DNA from: JAVBKP01 sp031553975
Lineage (GTDB): Bacteria > Bacillota > Clostridia > Peptostreptococcales > Anaerovoracaceae
Length of the DNA: 20,144 nt
Reading direction: 5' to 3'
Assembly: GCA_031553975.1 (NCBI GenBank)
Contig: JAVBKP010000074.1
Coordinates: 1-20,144 of the forward strand
Made by a program: the position numbers and the translations under genes. Below, one piece after another: positions 14,502 to 20,144 of the stretch. The notes below the pieces were generated by a model. That model was not told where the DNA came from and made no database searches. It was given only the letters and a program-made list of their open reading frames with translations. Within the stretch, counting starts at the first letter, position 1. Every line of letters starts with the position of its first letter.

Positions 14502-15821
14502 TTATGCTCCGAACATCAAAGTATTGAGAATTCCTTCAAGGTATTCTTGTCTTCCGCTTTCCATTTTCACTTCTTTCAGACCTAGTGCATAGGCTTCTAG
14601 CTCTTCTAATGAAGTTTGATCGTCAACGATTTTTTTACCAATGCCAGTCTTGTAACTAGCATATCTGTCTTCTACAAATTTGTCGATACGGCCATCTTTC
14701 ACCATTTTGTCAGCTAGTCTTAGTCCTAGGGCAAATGTATCCATACCAGAGATATAGGCGTGAGCGATGTCTTCAAATTCATATGAGCCACGTCTTACTT
14801 TGGCGTCAAAGTTAAGTCCACCGTTGGTGAATCCGCCTGCTTTCATGATTTCATACATACATAATGTAGCATCATATACATTGGTTGGGAATTGATCTGT
14901 ATCCCAGCCTAGTAGGTAGTCGCCTTGGTTGGCATCAATTGATCCGAATGCATCATTGATAGTAGCCATACGGATTTCGTGTTGGAACGTATGCCCTGCT
15001 AGTGTAGCGTGGTTGGCCTCTATGTTCATTTTGAAATCTTTGTCTAGTCCGTATTTTCTTAGGAACCCAATAACCGTCGCCACGTCAAAGTCATATTGGT
15101 GTTTTGTAGGCTCTTTTGGTTTTGGCTCAATATAGAAGAACCCTGTGAAACCTTTGCTTCTTGCGTACTTCACTGCCATTTTCATCAGCCTAGCCATGTT
15201 GTCTAGCTCAAAGCCCATGTCTGTATTTAATAAAGTCTCATATCCTTCTCTTCCGCCCCAGAACGTATATCCAGTACCACCTAATTTAATAGTAGCATCG
15301 ATTGCATTTTTGATTTGAGCGGCTGCACATGCGAAAGAGTCTGCATTGCTAGAGGTTCCTGCACCGTGCATATATCTTGGGTTGCTAAAGCAATTGGCTG
15401 TACCCCAAAGCAACTTTGTGTTGGTTTCCTTCATTAGCCCTTCTACATAGTTAACCATTTCTTCAAGGTTGGCTTTTGTTTCTGCTATGGTAGCGCCTTC
15501 TGGTGCCATATCCACGTCATGGAAACAGAAATATTCTATGCCAAGTTTTTGCATGAACTCAAATCCAGCGTCAGCTTTAGCCTTAGCCCGAGTCATCTCA
15601 TCCGCTTCACTGTACGTTCTGTCCATGGTTCCTGGTCCAAATGGGTCGCCCCCTCCGCCACAAAGTGTGTGCCAGTAAGAAAGTCCAAATCTTAAATGGT
15701 CTTTCATGGCTTTTCCATTGATTACCTCTTCTGGGTTGTAAAATTTAAATGAAAGTGGATTTGTGCTCTTTGGCCCTTCATACTTCACTTTCGGCACTGA
15801 TGGGAAATACTCTTTTTTCAT
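14502..15821 (-). CDS. xylA: Xylose isomerase
   Basis: Converts D-xylose to D-xylulose using two divalent metals. It is the long (class II) form: 439 residues, with the N-terminal extension shared with Thermotoga and clostridial enzymes. The catalytic and metal residues fall at the same numbers as in the Thermotoga enzyme: H101 and D104 (FHDVDMAPEG), E232 and K234 (IEPKPKEP), E268 and H271 (NIEANHATLAGH), D296, D307 and D309 (GWDTDQFP). The signature FWGGREGYETLLNTD lies at 187-201. AGGAGG with a seven-base spacer precedes the ATG at 15821. The regulator gene ends 19 bases upstream with no terminator between, so xylA is probably read through from the lacI promoter. Confidence 0.97.
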   Translation of the reverse strand: MKKEYFPSVPKVKYEGPKSTNPLSFKFYNPEEVINGKAMKDHLRFGLSYWHTLCGGGGDPFGPGTMDRTYSEADEMTRAKAKADAGFEFMQKLGIEYFCFHDVDMAPEGATIAETKANLEEMVNYVEGLMKETNTKLLWGTANCFSNPRYMHGAGTSSNADSFACAAAQIKNAIDATIKLGGTGYTFWGGREGYETLLNTDMGFELDNMARLMKMAVKYARSKGFTGFFYIEPKPKEPTKHQYDFDVATVIGFLRKYGLDKDFKMNIEANHATLAGHTFQHEIRMATINDAFGSIDANQGDYLLGWDTDQFPTNVYDATLCMYEIMKAGGFTNGGLNFDAKVRRGSYEFEDIAHAYISGMDTFALGLRLADKMVKDGRIDKFVEDRYASYKTGIGKKIVDDQTSLEELEAYALGLKEVKMESGRQEYLEGILNTLMFGA

Positions 15822-15840
15822 TTTTGTTCCTCCTCGTTTT

Positions 15841-16869
15841 TTACTCTACATTATATTTTAATTTGATTTCTAGCTTTGTTATGATGTCATCTCTTGACAT
15901 TTTGCCATTGATAATATATTCAGATAAAATCCTAAGACTGTCGTAGCCTTGTCTATATGGCTCTTGGCAAATGGTGGCATCCACTGTACCGTCTAAAATC
16001 TTTTCCTTCACCGAAGGAATCATATCGCAAGTAATAATTTTGATTTTATGCTCTAGCCCTAACTCTTTGACAGCAGATAACCCGCCGCCAATACCGCCAG
16101 CTGTAAAATATATACCTTTAATATCTTTCCTTGTGCGTAGCAAATTTTTTATTTCTTTGTAAGAAACTGTGTCGTCATCCTGGTTTTCTATAATCTCATC
16201 TATTTCCAAATATGGAAATACTTGATCTATCACCTGACAAAATCCGTCTTTTCTTTGTCCGTGTCCCAATACCTTAGAAGAGCCTATCACAACGGCTAGT
16301 TTTGCCTCTTGCTGCAAAATCATACCCATTAGTGTTGCTGCCGTCTTTCCGCTGGCTATGTAGTCACAACCAACATAGGCGGATCGTTTAGACTTTTCTA
16401 TGTCTAGATTCACCGTCACAACTGGTATGCCATCATGCTCTAGCTGGGCTAGTTTGTCTGATATTTCTTTATGATTGATCGGTGTAATGGCAAGCCCACT
16501 GATGCCTTCGCTAAGTAGCTCGTCAATGGCTGCTAGCTGTTTGTTCTTGTCATACCCCTTGAGTTTTTTTGTAATTATTTTAATGCCTGATTCGGAAAAC
16601 TCGGCTTTTGCTTGGGCTATCCCTTTTTTCACTTCATCATAAAAAGGGTTCCCTTCCGAGTTAATGATGATCCCTAGTTTGTGCCTACCCTTGCTCTTGG
16701 TGGCCAAGGCTCTAGCAGCTCTGTTGGGTTTGTATCCATGTTCTTCTGCTATCGTTAAAATATTATCTGCGACATCTTTTTTGATGCCTTCTCTGCCATT
16801 GAGGGCTCGATCCACCGTCCCCCTGGAAACCCCTGCAATTTCAGCAATTTCTTTAATTGTAATCGGCAT
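15841..16869 (-). CDS. LacI-family transcriptional regulator of the pentose operon
   Basis: DNA-binding repressor with a periplasmic-binding-protein-like effector domain. The helix-turn-helix IKEIAEIAGVSRGTVDRALN (recognition helix about residues 15-23) and a hinge helix PNRAARALATKS lie in the first ~60 residues; the remainder (GIIINSEGNPFYDEVKKGI onward) resembles sugar-binding receptors and should sense a pentose. The frame opens with GTG at 16905, but the ATG at 16869 is preceded by GAGG with an eight-base spacer, and every LacI family member begins close to this point; the 12 extra codons would overlap a putative operator. I therefore choose 16869 (342 residues). It is the first gene of lacI-xylAB-chvE-mmsAB, so autoregulation is likely. 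Xylose as inducer is inferred from the neighbours. Confidence 0.92.
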   Translation of the reverse strand: MPITIKEIAEIAGVSRGTVDRALNGREGIKKDVADNILTIAEEHGYKPNRAARALATKSKGRHKLGIIINSEGNPFYDEVKKGIAQAKAEFSESGIKIITKKLKGYDKNKQLAAIDELLSEGISGLAITPINHKEISDKLAQLEHDGIPVVTVNLDIEKSKRSAYVGCDYIASGKTAATLMGMILQQEAKLAVVIGSSKVLGHGQRKDGFCQVIDQVFPYLEIDEIIENQDDDTVSYKEIKNLLRTRKDIKGIYFTAGGIGGGLSAVKELGLEHKIKIITCDMIPSVKEKILDGTVDATICQEPYRQGYDSLRILSEYIINGKMSRDDIITKLEIKLKYNVE

Positions 16870-16890
16870 TTTATCATCCTCATGTGGCTC

Positions 16891-16908
16891 ACCGTGCGCG
16901 GACACGGT
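16891..16908. promoter_or_regulatory. Putative LacI-family operator, 18-bp inverted repeat
   Basis: ACCGTG (16891-16896) and CACGGT (16903-16908) are perfect inverted arms separated by six bases. The site begins about 12 bases downstream of the -10 box of the lacI promoter, so it covers the initially transcribed bases, where a repressor would block initiation. It could also form an RNA hairpin ahead of the ribosome site. The half-sites differ from the classical TGnAAnCG type. Confidence 0.5.
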
Positions 16909-16919
16909 TTTATGGTTTT

Positions 16920-16949
16920 ATTATACTGCTAATCTTGCATTAAAGTCAA
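16920..16949 (-). promoter_or_regulatory. Sigma-A-type promoter of the lacI-xyl operon
   Basis: On the minus strand, TTGACT (16949-16944) and a perfect TATAAT (16925-16920) are 18 bases apart. No comparable promoter was seen between the later genes of the operon, so this one may drive all six. Confidence 0.75.
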
Positions 16950-17205
16950 TACATATTTGTAGGATAGTGTCCGTAATAATAGAATGTCTGTCTTTGGTTG
17001 TATTTAACAATTAAAGATTTGTTGTCCTTCCCTATGATGGTTACGTTGTAGCTAATTGAAACATGGGGTGCTTGAAAGTTTTTAGAACCGAGTTTGCAAC
17101 AATAATTAATAAAAGACTATCATTTAAGCCAAATGAAGTCAATGCTTATTCTGGACAAATGTGGTAAAATAAAATGTATCAATACATACCACAGGAGGTG
17201 AAAAT
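16950..17205. other. Intergenic stretch between lacI and the HAD gene
   Basis: Divergent control region of about 336 bases in total. The left part holds the lacI promoter and operator listed separately; the right end holds the HAD promoter and ribosome site. A GTGTCCG at 16967-16973 is the inverse of CGGACAC within the operator (16899-16905) and lies upstream of the -35 box. I see no coding potential or RNA gene in the middle. Confidence 0.5.
17162..17202 (+). promoter_or_regulatory. Extended -10 promoter and ribosome site of the HAD gene
   Basis: TGGTAAAAT at 17162-17170 fits an extended -10 element (TGn then TAAAAT). No good -35 is seen 16-18 bases upstream. A strong AGGAGGTG at 17193-17200 precedes the ATG at 17206. 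Confidence 0.45.
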
Positions 17206-17796
17206 ATGAATATTATTTTTGACGTAGGAAACGTAATCTTGTCCTTCCATCCAAAGGAGTTCTTAGGGACGTTATGGGACAATGAGAAGGACATTGATAA
17301 GGTATTTGAAATTGTATTTGCAAGTAAAGAATGGCAAATGCTTGACAAAGGTACCATTTCAAAGAAAGACGCCACTGAGCGATTTTGTGAGCGGGCACCA
17401 GGTGAACATCATCTAATCCAGCAGGTAATGGACAATTGGTATGATATGATCAAGCCTGATATGGGAACGGTTGCGCTGATTCAAGAGCTAAAGGATCAAG
17501 GGCACAAGCTTTATATTCTTTCAAATTATCATCTTGAGTCTAGCCAGTATATCCGAAAAGTCCATCGGTTCTTTGACTTGTTTGATGGACATGTGTTTTC
17601 TAGTGAAATCCAGATGTTAAAACCAGACAAAGAGATATACGATTACCTATTAAATACGTATCATCTCAATGCGCAGGAATGTATTTTTATTGATGATATG
17701 GAAGAAAATATAAAAGCGGCAGAAGCCGTTGGCATAACAGGAATTCTGTTTAAATCCGCTGCGGAGACTAGGGCGGTATTGCAGAAGCTTGTATAG
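17206..17796 (+). CDS. HAD-superfamily phosphatase, YihX-like
   Basis: A 196-residue HAD subfamily IA hydrolase. Motif I is FDVGNVI (nucleophile D6); as in E. coli YihX the second acidic position is Gly. Motif II is the Ser in LYILSNYH, motif III the Lys in MLKPDKEIYDYLL, and motif IV the DD pair in IFIDDMEENIKAAEAVG. A helical cap lies between motifs I and II. Length and overall sequence pattern match YihX, a glucose-1-phosphate phosphatase, but HAD substrates are hard to predict, so sugar phosphate is only a guess supported by the sugar-gene surroundings. It is the only + strand gene right of 4498 and stands alone, with its own extended -10 promoter and strong ribosome site. It converges with pfp; the stop is only six bases before the shared hairpin. 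Confidence 0.9.
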   Translation: MNIIFDVGNVILSFHPKEFLGTLWDNEKDIDKVFEIVFASKEWQMLDKGTISKKDATERFCERAPGEHHLIQQVMDNWYDMIKPDMGTVALIQELKDQGHKLYILSNYHLESSQYIRKVHRFFDLFDGHVFSSEIQMLKPDKEIYDYLLNTYHLNAQECIFIDDMEENIKAAEAVGITGILFKSAAETRAVLQKLV

Positions 17797-17826
17797 AAGA
17801 AAAACGGGGTCTTACAGACCCCGTTT
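17797..17826 (-). terminator. Intrinsic terminator of pfp (weakly bidirectional)
   Basis: Perfect arms AAACGGGGTC (17802-17811) and GACCCCGTTT (17817-17826) surround a five-base loop. Reading the minus strand, the stem runs into TTTTTCTTC, a good U-tract for pfp. Reading the + strand only three T follow, so termination of the HAD gene here would be weaker. Confidence 0.85.
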
Positions 17827-17831
17827 AACCA

Positions 17832-19085
17832 TTATATATCTCGTGTTCGCACTCTTTTTAGGTTGGCGAAGCGTGGAAGACCATCTTCTGTTGGTACTTC
17901 TGGCTCGCCTTGTATGAGTGGTCGTGCGTAGTCGATGAATGGCTGTAACAATCCATTGCCGGCTTCGTTAATCCACTCTCTTGGTATTTCTTTTTCTTTG
18001 TTGGCTACATCTGCCAAATCCACAAGGGCGGTGTGGCATGTGTATTCTTTTCCTTCGCCTCTTACAAGGGCAACCATCTTATCGCTAGCTCCTTCTACAG
18101 CTGATTCCAAGGCCACCTTTCCTACCATGTAGGCTTCTTCTACATCTCTTTGTGATGCCAAATGTGAGGCGCATCGTTGCAATAGGCTTAGTTCGATACC
18201 TCGTACCTTTGCACCTGCTATTTTTGTCTTAGCAAAGTTAGCAAGGCTCATGGCCAAACCACCCATTTGTGCATGTCCGAAAGAGTCTGTTTCTTTTGAA
18301 GTATCTGAAAAATAGGATGATATGAATGTACCGTGTTTGTCTTTAATCCCTTCACAAACCGCCACCAGCACATCGCCACGCTCATTGTATATCTTCGATA
18401 CGTCTGCAATATAGTCAGCTAGGTCAAATGGCACTTCCGCTAAGTATATTAAATCTGGACCAGAGCCTTTGTCTTTTGCTAGGGCCGTAGCAGCTGTTAA
18501 CCACCCTGCGTTTCTTCCCATGACTTCCATGACAATAATAGATCCCTTGTCATATACCTTTCCATCACGGTACACTTCCATACAAGTGGTGGCCACGTAT
18601 TTTGCTGCACTACCGTATCCTGGGCAGTGATCGGTGCCTGCTAAGTCATTGTCTATGGTCTTTGGTATTCCCATAATCCGGCATTCATAATCATGCTCTT
18701 TTAGATATTTGCTAATCTTATTGCAGGTGTCCATGGAATCATTTCCACCATTATAAAAAAAGTATCTGATGTCGTATTTTCTGAAAATCTCTAAAATCCT
18801 TTTGTAGTCCTCGTCATCTTCGCTAACATCTTTTAATTTGTAGCGGCATGTTCCTAACACAGAGGACGGGGTGTTCCTCATGTACTTTAACTCTTCCCTA
18901 TCCTCTAGGGTCAAATCATAGATTTGGTCATCTAGGATGCCTTTGATTCCGTGGGCCGCTCCATACACGCCTGTGACAAATTCGTGGTCAAGTGCTGCTT
19001 CAATGCAGCCTAGCGCGCTGGCGTTAATAACTGCGGTGGGTCCTCCTGATTGTCCGATTAGGCAAGCTCCTTTTAGGTGTTTCAT
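17832..19085 (-). CDS. pfp: Pyrophosphate-dependent 6-phosphofructokinase
   Basis: Phosphorylates fructose 6-phosphate with pyrophosphate instead of ATP; the reaction is reversible and saves ATP in glycolysis. Two residues set the phosphoryl donor: D116 in GGNDSM (113-118) in place of the Gly of ATP enzymes, and K142 in PKTIDND (141-147) where ATP enzymes have Gly. MGRNAGWLTA is the fructose-phosphate loop. The N-terminal GQSGGPTAVINAS and length of 417 residues fit the PPi family, which is larger than the ~320-residue bacterial ATP form. AAGGAG nine bases before the ATG sets the start. It lies 59 bases after cysS with no clear promoter of its own, and the hairpin at 17802-17826 ends it. Role: the lower end of sugar catabolism fed by the neighbouring pentose genes. 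Confidence 0.94.
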   Translation of the reverse strand: MKHLKGACLIGQSGGPTAVINASALGCIEAALDHEFVTGVYGAAHGIKGILDDQIYDLTLEDREELKYMRNTPSSVLGTCRYKLKDVSEDDEDYKRILEIFRKYDIRYFFYNGGNDSMDTCNKISKYLKEHDYECRIMGIPKTIDNDLAGTDHCPGYGSAAKYVATTCMEVYRDGKVYDKGSIIVMEVMGRNAGWLTAATALAKDKGSGPDLIYLAEVPFDLADYIADVSKIYNERGDVLVAVCEGIKDKHGTFISSYFSDTSKETDSFGHAQMGGLAMSLANFAKTKIAGAKVRGIELSLLQRCASHLASQRDVEEAYMVGKVALESAVEGASDKMVALVRGEGKEYTCHTALVDLADVANKEKEIPREWINEAGNGLLQPFIDYARPLIQGEPEVPTEDGLPRFANLKRVRTRDI

Positions 19086-19144
19086 AGGGATTCACTCCTT
19101 CTTATGTTAATATTATCATAGGCTATGTTATTCGCATTATAGGG

Positions 19145-20144
19145 TTATTTTTTTGCTAATTGCGGGCCTTGTGGCGTGTCTTTTACTTCCCAGCCTTTGC
19201 TTGCTAGAAGATCTCTAATTTCATCTGCGCGGGCAAAATTTTTCTCTTTTTTTGCTTCTGTACGCTCTGCCACAAGCGCTTCCACCTCTGGATCAACGCT
19301 ACCCTCTGAAGAGTCTTGTCTTAACAACCCTAGAACTTCAGTTAATTCGTCTAATAGCGATAGACACTTTTCAGCAAACTCCTTGCTCACAGCTTCTCTT
19401 GCTGCTGTGTTGATGTCTGTAATCAACTCAAATACGGCGCTGATGGCATCTGCTGTATTTAGGTCGTCTTCCATGGACTGAATGAATTTTTGTCTATGTT
19501 TATCCATAGCCTGTAGTTTGGCCGCTTCAGCCTCTGTCATGTTGCCAGAACCATTGGCGATTAAATGTTTTAAACTTGCCTTGGCGTTCTCCATACGAGC
19601 TAAGCTGTTCTTGGCTTGCTCCATCAGTTCGTCAGTGAAATTAATTGGCCCTCTATAGTGTCCTGCCAACAAAAAGTATCGCACCACTTCACCGCTATAG
19701 TCTTTTAAAATGTCTCTCACCATAAAAAAGTTGTTTAATGATTTGGACATTTTTTCGTTGTTCACATTTAAAAATCCATTGTGCATCCAATAATTAGCAA
19801 ATGGCTTTCCAGAATAGGCTTCTGATTGAGCGATTTCATTCTCGTGATGTGGGAACTGTAAATCTTGTCCCCCCGCGTGAATATCTATGGTTTCACCCAA
19901 GTGTTTTTTAGCCATAACAGAGCATTCTATATGCCAGCCTGGCCTGCCTTTACCCCAAGGTGAATCCCAATATTGCTCGTCATCTACCTTTTGAGCCTTC
20001 CACAATGCGAAGTCCATAGGGTCCTGTTTTTTCTCACCTACACTAATGCGGGCACCCATTTCTAGGTCTTCTAGTGGTTGTTTTGATAGCTTTCCGTATC
20101 CATCAAAGGCTTTGCTCTTGTAGTACACATCACCTTCTATCTCG
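19145..20144 (-). CDS. cysS: Cysteinyl-tRNA synthetase, 5'-partial
   Basis: Class I aminoacyl-tRNA synthetase that charges tRNA-Cys. About 332 C-terminal residues are visible of a usual ~465. The frame continues past a GTG at 20128 to the right edge (EIEGD before VYYKSKAF), matching the family, so that GTG is internal and the N-terminal HIGH motif is outside. Visible landmarks are the zinc Cys in GWHIECSVM, the zinc His/Glu region FPHHENEIAQSEA, and the KMSKSLNNF active-site loop, followed by the helical anticodon-binding domain with DDLNTADAISAVFE and a Lys-rich tail. The stop at 19145 is 59 bases before the pfp start. In many Clostridia cysS is followed directly by mrnC; here pfp follows. 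Confidence 0.96.
   Translation of the reverse strand, partial: EIEGDVYYKSKAFDGYGKLSKQPLEDLEMGARISVGEKKQDPMDFALWKAQKVDDEQYWDSPWGKGRPGWHIECSVMAKKHLGETIDIHAGGQDLQFPHHENEIAQSEAYSGKPFANYWMHNGFLNVNNEKMSKSLNNFFMVRDILKDYSGEVVRYFLLAGHYRGPINFTDELMEQAKNSLARMENAKASLKHLIANGSGNMTEAEAAKLQAMDKHRQKFIQSMEDDLNTADAISAVFELITDINTAAREAVSKEFAEKCLSLLDELTEVLGLLRQDSSEGSVDPEVEALVAERTEAKKEKNFARADEIRDLLASKGWEVKDTPQGPQLAKK

Noticed and set aside
16870..16905. GTG-initiated 12-residue N-terminal extension of the LacI regulator
   Set aside because: It lies over the inverted repeat and starts close to the predicted transcription start; the internal ATG has the better ribosome site and fits the family.
19112..19141. Possible pfp promoter in the cysS-pfp gap (GATAAT at 19112-19117, TATAAT at 19136-19141, minus strand)
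   Set aside because: Neither box has a TTGACA-like element 16-18 bases upstream, and the gap is AT-rich, so such matches are expected by chance.
20126..20128. GTG at 20128 as the start of cysS
   Set aside because: Conserved CysRS residues continue in frame upstream to the window edge, and the HIGH motif must lie further upstream.

Overview
The window looks like a chromosomal segment from a Bacillota bacterium of the class Clostridia, probably near Lachnospirales. The evidence is moderately AT-rich DNA, strong AGGAGG-type ribosome binding sites, the sporulation sigma factor SigH, Mini-ribonuclease III, a ThyA subtype of the kind I associate with Lachnospiraceae, and a pyrophosphate-type phosphofructokinase. 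No rRNA, tRNA, CRISPR array, insertion sequence or phage gene was seen.

Left region (1-4498, + strand): three tightly coupled genes of unknown pathway. The first is an 811-residue-plus fusion, open at the left edge. It carries an NMNAT-like nucleotidyltransferase domain, a GNAT-like domain and a phosphoribosyltransferase-like domain. The second is a divergent lactate/malate-dehydrogenase-fold protein that has lost the catalytic Asp. The third is a two-domain flavodoxin-like/FMN-reductase protein with a Cys cluster. Together they look like a small-molecule pathway with nucleotide and redox chemistry, and they are the best candidate here for an undescribed system. The unit converges on sigH with 3 nt between stop codons, and a likely terminator lies inside the end of sigH.

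Middle-left (4502-8824, - strand): an information-processing and thymidylate cluster read in the order mutarotase-like gene, mrnC, thyA, folA, rlmB, sigH. Gaps are very short or overlapping. thyA and folA are functionally paired: ThyA yields dihydrofolate and DHFR recycles it. sigH probably starts at a TTG just after the rlmB stop, not at the upstream ATG.

Middle-right (8849-16949, - strand): a pentose utilisation operon, lacI-xylA-xylB-chvE-mmsA-mmsB. It has a sigma-A-like promoter, and an 18-bp inverted repeat over the initially transcribed region fits an autoregulatory operator. XylA and XylB convert xylose to xylulose 5-phosphate, and the ChvE/MmsA/MmsB ABC transporter imports the sugar. 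A long stem-loop separates the binding-protein gene from the ATPase gene, and an intrinsic terminator follows mmsB.

Right region: a + strand HAD phosphatase gene (17206-17796), then on the - strand pfp (17832-19085) and the 3' part of cysS (19145 to the right edge). The hairpin at 17802-17826 ends pfp transcription. Clostridia commonly carry cysS-mrnC-thymidylate synthase-rlmB-sigH as neighbours. Here sugar genes and pfp lie between cysS and mrnC, so they look like an insertion into a conserved housekeeping block.
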